Below are positions 44,305-56,711 of a stretch of DNA of 64,000 bases, piece after piece. The notes under the pieces are model-generated. The model ran no database searches, was not told the origin of the DNA, and worked only from the letters and a program-made list of their open reading frames with translations. How positions within the stretch are numbered: position 1 is the stretch's first letter; each line of letters opens with the position of its first letter. The translations under genes and the position numbers were made by a program. Origin of the DNA: JACVRW01 sp963812915 (GTDB taxonomy: Bacteria > Actinomycetota > Thermoleophilia > Solirubrobacterales > Thermoleophilaceae); assembly GCA_963812915.1 (NCBI GenBank), contig CAWEXB010000007.1, forward strand, positions 186,001-250,000, in the 5' to 3' direction.

Positions 44305-45675
44305 ATGGGCCGTTTCAGGGACCCGCAGGATCCGCTCTTCCGGGCGCTCAACTCGTCGATCGCATTCGACTACCGGCTGGCCCCGTACGACCTCGAGCAG
44401 TCCCTCGCCCACGCGCGGATGCTGGCCCGCAGCGGGATCATCACGGGCGATGACCTCGCGGCGCTCGAGCGCGGTCTCGACGCGGTGCGGCGGGAGATCG
44501 AGGAGGACCGCTTCCGCGTCGAGCCGGACGACGAGGACGTGCACATGGCGATCGAACGGCGCCTGACCGAGATCGCCGGACCCGTCGGCGGGAAGATCCA
44601 CACGGCCCGCTCCCGCAACGACCAGGTGGCGACCGACGTGGCGATGCTCGTAAGGGCGCACACCCTCGGAGCGAAGGAGCTGCTCCTCGACCTGATGGGC
44701 ACCCTGGCCACGGTCGCCGAGCGCCACCTCGACTGGCCCGCGCCCGCTTACACCCATCTACAGCGCGCCCAGCCCGTCTATCTGTCGCACCACCTGCTCG
44801 CCTACTTCTGGAAGTTTCGTCGCGACCTCCAGCGCTTCAACTTCTGCATGACGGCGACGGACGACCTGCCGCTCGGCGCTGGGGCGCTCGCGGGAGTGAA
44901 CTTCGACACGAGCCGCATGTTCGTGGCGCAGGAGCTCGGCTTTGGGGGCATCGCCGAGAACTCGATCGACGCCGTCTCGAACCGCGACTTCGTCCTGGAC
45001 TACGTGGCGGCCGCCGCGACCTGCGCCACCCACCTCTCCCAGCTGGGCGCCGAGATCGTGCTCTGGTCGAGCCAGGAGTTCGGCTTCTGCGAGGTGGCCG
45101 ACGCGTTCTCGTCGGGCTCCAGCCTCATGCCGCAGAAGAAGAACCCGGACGCGGCCGAGCTGCTGCGGGCCAAGGCCCCGCGCATCGTGGGCCGGCTCGT
45201 CGGCCTGCACGGCGTGCTCCACGGCCTGCCGCTCACCTACAACAAGGACCTCCAGGAGGACAAGGAGCCGCTCTTCGACACGATTGACACGCTCGAGCTG
45301 TGCCTGAGGGTGGCCGGCGCCATGCTCGAGGGGATCAGCTTCGACCGCGAGCGGCTGGCGGCCGCCGCGTCGGACGAGTTCAGCGCGGCCACCGACGTGG
45401 CGGACCTGCTCGTGCGCCGGGGCGTGCCGTTCCGAGAGGCCCACGGGATCGTCGGCGGCGTCGTGCGCGCCGCGGTCGAGCGCGGGAAGAAGCTGTCCGA
45501 GCTCACCGAGAAGGAGCTGCGCGAACTCGCGCCTCAGCTCGATGGCGAGTTCTACGAGCTTCTCGACCAGGGCACGTGGCTCGACTCGAAGATCTCCGAG
45601 GGCGGCACGTCGCTGGCGCGCGTGCGCGAGCAGCTCGCTCACGCTCGCCACGTTCTCGAGGAGACGCGCACGTGA
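44305..45675 (+). CDS. argH: argininosuccinate lyase ArgH
   Basis: 456 aa fumarase/aspartase-superfamily enzyme splitting argininosuccinate into arginine and fumarate. Signature GSSLMPQKKNPDAAELLRAK; HTARSRNDQVATD; THLQRAQPVYLSHHLLAY. ATG 44305 is chosen over an in-frame extension to 44263 because of the -10 box at 44289 and the family start. No other arg gene is in the window. Overlaps the glycosylase gene (GTGA). Confidence 0.95.
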   Translation: MGRFRDPQDPLFRALNSSIAFDYRLAPYDLEQSLAHARMLARSGIITGDDLAALERGLDAVRREIEEDRFRVEPDDEDVHMAIERRLTEIAGPVGGKIHTARSRNDQVATDVAMLVRAHTLGAKELLLDLMGTLATVAERHLDWPAPAYTHLQRAQPVYLSHHLLAYFWKFRRDLQRFNFCMTATDDLPLGAGALAGVNFDTSRMFVAQELGFGGIAENSIDAVSNRDFVLDYVAAAATCATHLSQLGAEIVLWSSQEFGFCEVADAFSSGSSLMPQKKNPDAAELLRAKAPRIVGRLVGLHGVLHGLPLTYNKDLQEDKEPLFDTIDTLELCLRVAGAMLEGISFDRERLAAAASDEFSAATDVADLLVRRGVPFREAHGIVGGVVRAAVERGKKLSELTEKELRELAPQLDGEFYELLDQGTWLDSKISEGGTSLARVREQLAHARHVLEETRT

Positions 45676-46274
45676 GGCTCGAGCGCGACTTCTACGCCCG
45701 CTCGGTGCACGACGTCGCCCGCGACCTCATCGGCTGCGTCTTGCGCCACGGCGCGACCGCGGGGCGCATTGTCGAGACCGAGAGCTACCACATGGAGGAG
45801 CCTGCCTGCCACGCCTACGCGGGCGTGACCGAGCGATCGCACACCCTGTTCGGCGAGCCCGGCCGGGCGTACGTCTACTTCTCGTACGGCATCCACTCGC
45901 TCCTCAACGCCGTGGCCGAGGACGAGGGCACGGGCGCGGCCGTGCTCATCCGGGCGCTCGAGCCCGTCGAGGGGCTCGACCTGATGCGCGTCCGTCGCGG
46001 CCTCGACCGGCCCGAGGATCTCTGCTCCGGTCCCGCCAAGCTGACCCAGGCGCTCGGCATCGACCTCGGGTTGAACGGCTCCTCGCTCGTGCACGGGCCG
46101 ATCGAGGTACTCGCTCGCGAGCGGGGCGCGGCCGAGCCGCGGATCGCGATCGGCGAGCGGATCGGCATCACGAAGGCGGTCGAACTGCCCTGGCGCTTCT
46201 GCGACGCGGACAGCGCGCACGTGTCGCGGCCATGGCCCGTGGCGATGCGGAGCGGCGGGCGCCGCGCGGCGTAG
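45672..46274 (+). CDS. mpg: DNA-3-methyladenine glycosylase (AAG/MPG family)
   Basis: 200 aa. Base-excision repair enzyme removing alkylated purines. DFYARSVHDVARDLIGCVL, catalytic Glu in RIVETESYHMEEPACHAY, FGEPGRAYVYFSYGIH, CSGPAKLTQALGI. Length and motifs match bacterial AAG. GTG 45672 overlaps argH. Convergent with the PBP gene. Confidence 0.93.
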   Translation: MRLERDFYARSVHDVARDLIGCVLRHGATAGRIVETESYHMEEPACHAYAGVTERSHTLFGEPGRAYVYFSYGIHSLLNAVAEDEGTGAAVLIRALEPVEGLDLMRVRRGLDRPEDLCSGPAKLTQALGIDLGLNGSSLVHGPIEVLARERGAAEPRIAIGERIGITKAVELPWRFCDADSAHVSRPWPVAMRSGGRRAA

Positions 46275-46286
46275 ACGGCGCGCCTG

Positions 46287-48684
46287 CTACCCCGGGGGGT
46301 CGCCCGGCGACACGCCGCCACCGGCCTCCGGCACAGGAGTCGGCACAGGGGTCGGCGCGGGAGCCGGGGCGGGAGTCGGCGCTGGAGCGGGTTCCGGCGC
46401 GGGCGCCGGCGGCTCCGTCGGCGCCGGCGCCGGCTCGGCGGGCGGCGCCTCGGCTTCGGGCGCGGGCTCCGGCGCGGGGGCGGTCTCCGCGGGCGGCGCC
46501 GCCTGCTCGGCCGGCGGGATCTCGGAGGGCTCGACCGGGACGTAGGGGGTGTACCCGCCCGGCACTTCCTGCTCCTCTTCCTCGTCCTCGTCCTTGCCGG
46601 ACGCCGCCTCGCGCGCCTCGCGGAGCTCGACCCAGGACGCCATGAAGTCGCCGAAGATCTCGGCCGGGTAGGTGCCTCCCGCCACCGGGCCGCCGGCGAA
46701 CTCGTACTCCATCGGGATGAGCTTGTCCGGGTAGCCGACCCAGACCGCCACGGTCAGCTCTCCATTCGAGCCGACGAACCAGGCGTCGCCGTAGTTCTCG
46801 GTGGTGCCGGTCTTGCCCCAGATCGGCTCGTCCGCGACCTCAGCCGCCTTGCCGGTGCCGCTGCTGACGACGAGCGAGAGCATGTCCTGCGCCGTCTGGC
46901 CCACGGCATCGGGAAACACGCGCTTGACGCTTTTCTTGTTCGTCCCCTCGTCGTCGGTGATGCCCTTGCCCTCGACCTTCTCGATTCCGACCGGGCCGCC
47001 GGCCGACGCGAGCGACCCCGACACGCGCCGCCCCTTGTTCGCGATCGTGGAGTAGGCATACGCCATCTCGAGTGGTGTCACGCCCTCCTCGAGCCCACCG
47101 AGCGTCATGGCCGGGTTGGTGGACAGCGTTGTGCGGATGCCCATCCTGCGGGCCATCCTCGCCACCCGCTTGGTCCCGACCGTCGATGCCGAGCTCGGCG
47201 AACACCGAGTTGTCCGAAGTCGCGGTCGCCGACCACAGCGAGGCGGATCCGAGGTAGCTGTCCTCGTAGTTCTTGACGACGAACTTCTCCCTCGTCGAGC
47301 CCGGCACGGGGAAGACCTTCTGCTGCGAGGCCCACACGCTGCCCGGGTCGACGCCGTCCGAGAGCGCACGCACGAGGATGAACGGCTTGAACGCCGAGCC
47401 CGGCTGGCGGTGGCCGTTCGTTGCGAGGTTGAACGGCGTGGCGTCGAAGTCGGTCCCGCCGACCATCGCCCTCACCTCGCCGGTGTCGTTGTCGATGGCG
47501 ACGAGGGAGGCGGCGGGGCCCACCCCCGCGAGCCGGCCGGCAATCGCCTCCTCGGCGGCGCTCTGCAGCTCGGGATCGATCGTCGTCTCGACGTCGAGCC
47601 CGCCGCCGAAGACCCGGCCCGTCCCGTACCGGTCGACCAGCTGCTGGGTCAGCCAGCTCGTGAAGTAGGGATGCTCGGAGTCGCTGTCGGGCGGGTCGAC
47701 CTCGTCCTCGTTCGGGACATCCTCCTCGATCGCCTCCTCGTACTCGGCCCGCGTGATCGTCCGCTGCTCGAGCATCCGCGCGAGCACGTGGTCGCGCCGC
47801 TCGGTGGCGCGCGCGCGGTTTTGAACCGGGTCGTACAGGGCGGGCGACGCGATCAGCCCCGCCAGCAGCGCCGATTCGGCCGGCGTGACGTCGAAGACCT
47901 CGTGGCGGCGCGGGTTGGGCTCCTCGTCCGGTGCGGCGTACTCCACACCGGACGTGTCGGCACCCGCCTGCTCGCCCGGCTCGTCGCCGTCGCCGAAGTA
48001 GGTGCGCACCGCGGCCTCGATGCCGTAGGCGCCGTTGCCGAAGTACACCGTGTTGAGGTACTGAGTGAGGATCTTGTCCTTCGGCCACTCTCGCTCGAGG
48101 TGGTAGGCGAGAGCCGACTCGCGCAGCTTCTGGAACACGGAGCGGTCGCCCTGGGCGGAGAGCGCGTTCTTGACGAACTGCTGGGTGATCGTCGAGCCTC
48201 CCTGCACGGCGCTGCGGTGGAGGATGTCCTGCGAGAGGGCGCGCGCGATGCTCGTGTAGTCGACGCCCTCGTGCTCGTAGAAGCGGCTGTCCTCGATCGC
48301 GATCACCGCGTTCTTGATGTGCGGCGAGATCTCGCCGCCCTCGACGAGGATGCGGTTCTGGTTTCCGGTCAACCGAGCGATCCGGCAGGCGAGCTTCGGC
48401 TCCCTGCAGCCCCGCCCGGCCGAGTAGAGGGTCGAGTTCTTGGCGGCGCGGAACTCCGCCGTGTTCTCGAGCGAGGGCAGGTCGCTGGCAACCGCCATGA
48501 GCATGCCGAAGAGGGTCGAGACCAGGGCGAGCGCCGAGAGGCCGACCAGGATGAAGCCCAACCGGAGCTTCTTCAGCTTCGGCTTCGCGCGCGGCGGCGC
48601 GGGCGCCGGACGGGGCTCCCGGCGGACGAAGCGCCGCGTGCGCGCGGCGGAAGGATGGATCGTGGGCGTCGGCGGCTCGGTCAT
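46287..48684 (-). CDS. class A penicillin-binding protein (GT51 + transpeptidase), frame broken by one extra base
   Basis: Bifunctional peptidoglycan synthase. N-terminal cytoplasmic basic segment, one membrane helix (LGFILVGLSALALVSTLFG), GT51 domain with EDSRFYEHEGVDYTSIARAL and GGSTITQQFVKN, a transpeptidase domain with SAFK (PGSAFKPF), SDN (ATSDNSVF) and KTG (WGKTGTTENYGDAWFVG), and a C-terminal tail of about 120 residues rich in Pro/Ala/Glu. Span 2398 nt, 3n+1; removing one base near 47183-47190 joins AELGID to VGTKRVARMARR, giving about 798 aa. ATG 48684 is preferred over 48723. The insertion falls in a conserved region, so sequencing error is likely. Confidence 0.88.
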
Positions 48685-48798
48685 GACTGTGGGCGGCCCC
48701 CGGCAGAGGCATTCCCCGCTCACGCGGAGGTCAATCTTGGCGGCCGGCGCGCCCGACGTGCGACAGGGTCACGGGCGCTCCGTGAGCGGGCCGCAGTC

Positions 48799-48804
48799 TA
48801 GCAT
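48799..48804 (+). promoter_or_regulatory. -10 box of tyrS
   Basis: TAGCAT, 7 bp before ATG 48812, no ribosome-binding site; leaderless style. This leaves no room for a T-box leader. Confidence 0.45.
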
Positions 48805-48811
48805 TGGCCCG

Positions 48812-49984
48812 ATGACGGACTCCGCGCGCGAGGCGGCCGGTTTCCTCACTCGTAACGCCGTCGACGCCCTACCCGCGGGGGAGCTCGAGCGCCAGCTCGC
48901 CAACGGCCGGCCGCTGCGGGTGAAGCTGGGCGTGGACCCCACAACGCCCGACATCCACCTGGGCCACACCGTCGTGCTGACAAAGCTGCGCGAGTTCCAG
49001 GACCTCGGTCATACGGTCGTTCTGATCATCGGCGACTACACCGCGCGCGTGGGAGATCCGAGCGGACGGTCGTCGGCTCGGCCGCAGGCGGATCCGGCGG
49101 AGATCGACCGCAACGCCGAGACCTACGAGACCCAGGCGTTCAAGGTGCTCGACCGCGCGCGAACCGAGGTGCGCCACAACTCGGAGTGGCTCGCAATGCC
49201 GATGGAGGACCTCTTCCGGCTGGCCCGTACGTCGACCGTGGCGCAACTCCTCGAGCGCGACGACTTCGCCCAGCGGTACGCCGCGGGCGACCCGATCTCG
49301 ATCCTCGAGCTCCTCTACCCGCTGCTCCAGGGGTACGACTCGGTCGCGGTCCGGGCCGATGTGGAGCTGGGCGCGACCGACCAGAAGTTCAACGTGCTGC
49401 TGGCGCGAGACGTGCAGCAGGCGTATGGGGTCGAGCCCCAGTCGATCCTCACCATGCCGATCCTGCCCGGGATCGACGGCGTGCGGAAGATGTCGAAGTC
49501 GCTCGACAACTACGTCGGCGTGGACGAGCCGCCCGAGGAGATCTACGGGAAGCTGATGCGGGTTCCGGACTCCGCGATGCCGACCTACTACGAGCTGCTC
49601 CTCGACGGTCCCCCCGACCCGTCGATGCCGCCGCGCGACGCCAAGCGCGCCATGGCGCGCGCCCTCACGGCCCGGTTCCACGGCGAGGAGGCGGCGCGCG
49701 CCGCGCAGGAGCGCTTCGACACGCTGCACGTGCGCCGCGAGCTGCCGGAGGAGGTGGAAGAGTTCGCCTTCGCCGGCGACGACGGGACGGTGCACGTGCC
49801 GGCGCTTCTCGCCGCCGCCTTCGGGATTTCGCGCTCGGAGGGGAGGCGGCTGCTGGCTCAGTCGGGCGTGCGGCTCGACGGGCGTGCCATCGGCGAGGAG
49901 CAGCTCGAGATGCCGGCCGAGGAGCTCGACGGCGCCGTGATCCAGCTCGGAAAACGGCGTTTCAAGCGGCTTCGCCGGCGCTAG
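48812..49984 (+). CDS. tyrS: tyrosyl-tRNA synthetase TyrS
   Basis: 390 aa class I synthetase. HIGH-type motif DIHLGHTVVL, GDYTARVGDPSGR, GATDQKFNVLLARD and KMSKSLDN. The C-terminal S4 RNA-binding domain starts near SRSEGRRLLAQSGVRLDG. The GDPSGR/ATDQKFN form is the TyrS of many Gram-positive and actinobacterial lineages with a compact C-terminus. ATG 48812 is supported by the -10 box at 48799. Ends 19 bp before the rRNA promoter region. Confidence 0.95.
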   Translation: MTDSAREAAGFLTRNAVDALPAGELERQLANGRPLRVKLGVDPTTPDIHLGHTVVLTKLREFQDLGHTVVLIIGDYTARVGDPSGRSSARPQADPAEIDRNAETYETQAFKVLDRARTEVRHNSEWLAMPMEDLFRLARTSTVAQLLERDDFAQRYAAGDPISILELLYPLLQGYDSVAVRADVELGATDQKFNVLLARDVQQAYGVEPQSILTMPILPGIDGVRKMSKSLDNYVGVDEPPEEIYGKLMRVPDSAMPTYYELLLDGPPDPSMPPRDAKRAMARALTARFHGEEAARAAQERFDTLHVRRELPEEVEEFAFAGDDGTVHVPALLAAAFGISRSEGRRLLAQSGVRLDGRAIGEEQLEMPAEELDGAVIQLGKRRFKRLRRR

Positions 49985-50002
49985 ACTGGCGGCCGCAGCG
50001 TT

Positions 50003-50031
50003 TTGGCGGGGGTGTGGGGCGATGCTACACT
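50003..50031 (+). promoter_or_regulatory. rRNA operon promoter
   Basis: TTGGCG (50003-50008) and TACACT (50026-50031) are 17 bp apart, good sigma-70-type spacing, upstream of the 16S gene. A GGTCTTTGAAAACTC stretch near 50080 resembles a boxA/antitermination region. The leader up to 50346 (about 315 bp) otherwise holds no gene. Confidence 0.55.
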
Positions 50032-50346
50032 GGTCCGTCGCGCTTCAGCGCGGACGGATGACCCACCCCTGAGAGCGCACGGTCTTTGAAAACTCAGCAG
50101 TACGCGCGACCGGTAACCCCGCACCGCAGGCCCAAGCTTGCGCTGTGGCGGAAAGGTCGCGCCCAGGTTCGAACCCCGAGCAGGGTCGCTTCCGCGATCC
50201 CGCGAGGGGCCTGAACAGACCCGTCAAGTCCGCATCTCGCAGGTGTACGTGAGAGCAATACGACTTGACAACTCTCTTGATCTGACAGTGGAGCCGGCGG
50301 CGCCGGGGCTTCCCCCGGCAGCGCCGGATTGAAACCACGCCAGACT

Positions 50347-52183
<1,837 letters not shown>

Positions 52184-52722
52184 CGTCAAGATAGTAAGGG
52201 CACACGGTGGATGCCTTGGCACCAGGAGTCGAAGAAGGGCGTGGACGGCTGCGATAAGCCGCGGTGAGCCGCTGAGCAGGCTTTGACCCGCGGATGCCCG
52301 AATGGGGAAACCCGGCACCGGTAATGCGGTGTCATCGCGTGCTGAATACATAGGCGCGCGCAAGGCAAGCGGGGGAACTGAAACATCTCAGTACCCCGAG
52401 GAAAGGAAATCAACCGAGACTCCCCGAGTAGTGGCGAGCGAAAGGGGATCAGCCTAAACCTGGCAGGTGCAAGCGGGCACGCGTTGCCTGCCGGGGGTCG
52501 TAGGACGTGCTTCCCGGGTCGTGCCCGACCCGGCGGGAGTCAAAAAGCCATCCGTTAGCCGAAGACCCGTGGAACACAGGCACCACAGGGGGTAACAGTC
52601 CCGTAGGCGAAAGCGGATGGCCTCCCGGGCATGTTCCTGAGTAGGACCGCTCCCGTGAAACGCGGTCCGAATCCGGGGGGACCACCCTCCAAGGCTAAGT
52701 ACTCCCTGGTGACCGATAGCGC

Positions 52723-52756
<34 letters not shown>

Positions 52757-53245
52757 AGACGGGGAGTGAAATAGTACCTGAAACCGTGTGCCTACAAGCG
52801 GTCGGAGCACCTTCGGGTGTGACGGCGTGCTTTTTGCATAACGAGCCGGCGAGTTACTCGTCCCTGGCGAGGTTAAGCGATGAGCGGAGCCGCAGCGAAA
52901 GCGAGTCCGAACAGGGCGATTCAGTCAGGGGCGGTAGACCCGAAACCGGGCGAGCTACCCATGGGCAGGCTGAACCGGGGGTAAGACCCCGTGAAGGGCC
53001 GAACCGACCTAGGTTAAAAACTGGGCGGATGACCTGTGGGTCGGAGTGAAAGGCTAATCAAGCCCGGAGATATCTGGTTCTCTCCGAAATATATTTAGGT
53101 ATAGCCTCCGGCGATGCCTTGCGGCCGTAGAGCACTGCTTGGACTAGGGGCCCTACCAGGTTACCGACTTCAGGCAAACTCCGAAGACCGTTAGGTGTAC
53201 CCGGGGAGTCAGCTTGCGGGGGATAAACTTCGTAGGCAAGAGGGG

Positions 53246-53276
<31 letters not shown>

Positions 53277-54221
53277 GTACTGGCTAAGTGGAAAACGATG
53301 TTCGAGTGCCGAGACAACCAGGAGGTTGGCTTAGAGGCAGCCATCCTTGAAAGAGTGCGTAACAGCTCACTGGTCAAGTGTTCGGGCGCGGAAAATGTAA
53401 CGGGGCTCAAGCCAGTCACCGAAGCTGCGGGTGTGCGTGATCCTTCGGGATCGCGTGCGCGGTAGGAGAGCGTTCTGACGCTCGCGAAGCGGCGGGGAAA
53501 CCCAGCCGTGGAGGCGCCAGAAGCGAGAATGCCGGCGTGAGTAACGAAAGAGGGGTGAGAATCCCCTCCGCCGATTGTCCAAGGTTTCCTGAGCAACGTT
53601 CTTCGGCTCAGGGTCAGTCGGGACCTAAGGCGAGGCCGAAAGGCGTAGCCGATGGCCAACGGGTTGATATTCCCGTACCACGTCGCGTCCGTTACGACCG
53701 ATGGGGGGACGAGGAAGGCTAAGGGAACCCCGCCGACGGTTGAGCGGGGGTAAGCATGTAGCCAGGGCTCCTAGGGAAATCCGGGAGCTCGTTACGGTGA
53801 GGTGCGATGCCAGCTGGCCGGAAGGCCGGCGAGTCCCTGAAGCCATGCCTCCGAGAAAATCCTCTAGGGAGGACGTGCGTGCCCGTACCAAAACCGACAC
53901 AGGTGGACAGGTAGAGAATACTGAGGTGATCGAGATAACCCTCGTTAAGGAACTCGGCAAAATGGCCCCGTAACTTCGGGAGAAGGGGCGCCCCGGTAGG
54001 GTCTAGACCTTCGCGGTCGAAGCCCGAGGGGGCCGCAGTGAATTGGCCCAACCGACTGTTTACCAAAAACACAGGTCTCTGCTAAGTCGCAAGACGACGT
54101 ATAGGGGCTGACGCCTGCCCGGTGCCGGAAGGTTACGTGGAGAGGTTAGCCGCCTTCGGGCGGCAAAGCCTTGAAACTAAGCCCCGGTAAACGGCGGCGG
54201 TAACTATAACCGTCCTAAGGT

Positions 54222-54970
54222 TACGAGAGTGTTCGTTGCCTCCCGGACTGGTAACGGTTCGGTAACACATCTGGCTATATGCTGGAAAACCCGGTGTATC
54301 CATCCGGTACTCGCCATAGGATCTGCCCTATGAGCAGTGAAAAGCCGGACGGTGCGGAAAACCAGCAGGAAAGACTGATCGAGCTCCGTGGCTGGGTGAT
54401 CGGCTTTGTAGACGGAGAAGGATGCTTCTCAATCGGCTTTGTCCGGCAGCAAGACCGGCGAGGTCGAATCGGCTACAGGACCGGCTATCAGGTGTCTCAC
54501 GAGTTCGCGGTGACTCAAGGCGCTTCAAGCGCTGAGAGCCTCCACGACCTTCGTGACTTCTTCGAGGTGGGACAGGTCCTGGCGAACACACGCTATGACA
54601 ACCACCGCGAACATCTGTACCGATACGTTGTCCGTCGGCGTGAGAATCTGCTGGAGCGGATTATCCCGTTCTTCCAGCGGTATCCCATGCGAACCTCGAA
54701 GCAGCAGAACTTCGAGAAGTTCGCCGCGTGCGTGGAGCGCATGTCGGCCGGCGATCACCTGACGCGGGACGGTCTCATCGAGATCGCCCGCATCGCAGAG
54801 ACGATGAATCGGCGCAAGCCCAGAACGGACCTCATCAGAATCCTCAGAGGCCATACGCCAGACATCCACGACAGTGGATGAAGAGATGGTCCCGTCTGCA
54901 TGGCGACATGCAGGGACGATGCCTCTGCAAGGAGGGCGTTGTCCGCTCAGGATCACGTGGGTAAGGTTCT
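54222..54970 (+). other. group I intron in 23S rRNA, near E. coli position 1931
   Basis: The 5' exon ends CCGTCCTAAGGT and the 3' exon resumes at AGCGAAACCTTGTCGGG, the site also used by known bacterial LSU introns (Thermotoga, Simkania) and the chloroplast I-CreI intron. Core-like elements flank the ORF: GGCTATATGCTGGAAA (54273-54288) before it and AAGAGATGGTCCC (54881-54893) after it, like group IB P4-P7 segments. TAAGGTT occurs at both boundaries, and the base before AGCGAAA is T, so the exact 3' splice site, expected to be a G, needs mapping. Confidence 0.8.
54330..54881 (+). CDS. LAGLIDADG homing endonuclease inside the 23S intron
   Basis: 183 aa from ATG 54330, with AGGA eight bases upstream; an in-frame ATG at 54279 lies inside the intron core. 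One LAGLIDADG motif is visible (WVIGFVDGEGCFSI), so the enzyme should act as a homodimer, like I-CreI-type enzymes. Other family features: VSHEFAVTQGASSAESLHDL and FFQRYPMRTSKQQNFEKF. It would cut intron-lacking 23S genes and spread the intron. G+C is lower than in nearby genes, consistent with acquisition. The frame is intact, so it may be active. Confidence 0.9.
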   Translation: MSSEKPDGAENQQERLIELRGWVIGFVDGEGCFSIGFVRQQDRRGRIGYRTGYQVSHEFAVTQGASSAESLHDLRDFFEVGQVLANTRYDNHREHLYRYVVRRRENLLERIIPFFQRYPMRTSKQQNFEKFAACVERMSAGDHLTRDGLIEIARIAETMNRRKPRTDLIRILRGHTPDIHDSG

Positions 54971-54977
54971 AGCGAAA

Positions 54978-55015
<38 letters not shown>

Positions 55016-55457
55016 CGAGTTGGGCGCTGTCTCAACGAGGGGCTCGGTGAAATCGCAGTCTCGGTGAAGATGCCGAGTACCCGCGGCAAGACGGAAAGAC
55101 CCCGTGAACCTTTACTACAGCTTGATATTGGAGTCTGAGGCATCTCGCTCAGGATAGGTGGGAGGCTGTGAAGCGAGGGCTGCGGCCCTCGTGGAGCCGC
55201 CCTTGAGATACCACCCTTGGTGTCTTGGGCTTCTAACACCGCGCCGTGAATCCGGGCGGTGAACAGTGTCAGGTGGGTAGTTTGACTGGGGCGGTCGCCT
55301 CCCAAAATGTAACGGAGGCGCGCAAAGGTTCCCTCAGCACGGTTGGAAATCGTGCGCAGAGTGTAAAGGCAATAAGGGAGCTTGACTGCGAGACAGACAT
55401 GTCGAGCAGGTGCGAAAGCAGGCCTTAGTGATCCGGCGGTAGCAAGTGGAAGCGCCG

Positions 55458-55500
<43 letters not shown>

Positions 55501-55526
55501 GGGCCCAAGAGTCCACATCGACGGCC

Positions 55527-55655
<129 letters not shown>

Positions 55656-56028
55656 TGCCGTGGGCGTTGGAGAGTTGAGGGGAGTCGTCCCTAGTACGAG
55701 AGGACCGGGACGAACGCACCTCTGGTGTACCAGTTGTCCCGCCAGGGGCAGCGCTGGTTAGCTACGTGCGGATCGGATAACCGCTGAAGGCATCTAAGCG
55801 GGAAGCCGACCTCGAGATGAGCTCTCCCATCCCCTTGAGGGAGTAAGACCCCTGGAAGACAACCAGGTGATAGGCCGGATGTGTAAGCGCAGCGATGCGC
55901 TCAGCAGACCGGTACTAATGGTTCGAGGGCTTGACGGATTTTAGTGACTTTCCGGTGCGCTTCGGCGCGTTGGCGCGGCCGGCTGTGCGGTTTTCAAGGG
56001 CCCGGCGAGGGCCTGGTCTCGCAACCTT

Positions 56029-56143
<115 letters not shown>

Positions 56144-56151
56144 CTTGATTG

Positions 56152-56190
56152 AGAAGGGCCGTCTCGTCTGGGGCGGCCCTTCTTTCTTCG
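56152..56190 (+). terminator. intrinsic terminator of the rRNA operon
   Basis: Perfect 10-bp stem AGAAGGGCCG (56152-56161) with CGGCCCTTCT (56174-56183), then TTCTT. Located 9 bp after 5S. Confidence 0.85.
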
Positions 56191-56234
56191 TGGGGCACCG
56201 TTTCCTGTTGTTCGTGGGGCACCGTTTCCTGTTG
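56187..56234. repeat. perfect 24-bp tandem duplication downstream of the rrn terminator
   Basis: Two identical adjacent units at 56187-56210 and 56211-56234, beginning TTCGTGGGGCACCG and ending TTTCCTGTTG. Between the rRNA terminator and the convergent SnoaL gene. Confidence 0.9.
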
Positions 56235-56252
56235 CGATTCGCCAAACCGAGG

Positions 56253-56651
56253 CTACGGTGTCGCCCCCACCGTGCGCAGCGCCTCCTCCGGGTCGCGGTA
56301 GAGCTCGTTCCGGAGCAGCTTCCCATTCTCGACAGTCCAAACGTGGGCGGCGTACTCGGAGAGGGCCGCGCCGCTCTCCCGACCGCGCACGTGCATGGTC
56401 ATCACGATGGCCACCCGCCCATCCGGTGCGGCAGCGACGCGATGTACCTCGACCCTCCACTCCCCCCAGGCGGAGGCCACGTCCTCGAAGTACTGACGGA
56501 TGCCCTCGTGACCGACATACCTGCGGCCGCTGATGCCGAGCATCGAGAGGAACTCGATCGCCCGGTCGCAGACCACGAGCGCGCCGTCGAGATCGGAGCG
56601 ATTTATCGCATCGGCGAAGCGACGCACCGGTTCGTCGTTCCCGGGGCCCAT
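56253..56651 (-). CDS. SnoaL-like / NTF2-fold protein
   Basis: 132 aa. VRRFADAINRSDLDGALVVCDRAIEFLS opening and GHEGIRQYFEDVASAWGEWRVEVHRV, the usual nuclear-transport-factor-2-like fold of SnoaL relatives; then MTMHVRGRESGAALSEYAAHVWTVENGKLLR without its last residues altered. Function unknown; the fold serves both small enzymes and ligand-binding roles. GATACT at 56659-56664 on this strand is 7 bp before ATG 56651. Divergent from the next gene. Confidence 0.8.
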   Translation of the reverse strand: MGPGNDEPVRRFADAINRSDLDGALVVCDRAIEFLSMLGISGRRYVGHEGIRQYFEDVASAWGEWRVEVHRVAAAPDGRVAIVMTMHVRGRESGAALSEYAAHVWTVENGKLLRNELYRDPEEALRTVGATP

Positions 56652-56711
56652 CGCTAGCAGTATCTCCTCGCGGACGGACCTCGTGCCCGATGCATAGACT
56701 GACGCGCGGTC

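Noticed and set aside
48685..48811. T-box riboswitch upstream of tyrS
   Set aside because: The -10 box is 7 bp before the start codon, so there is no leader RNA to hold one.
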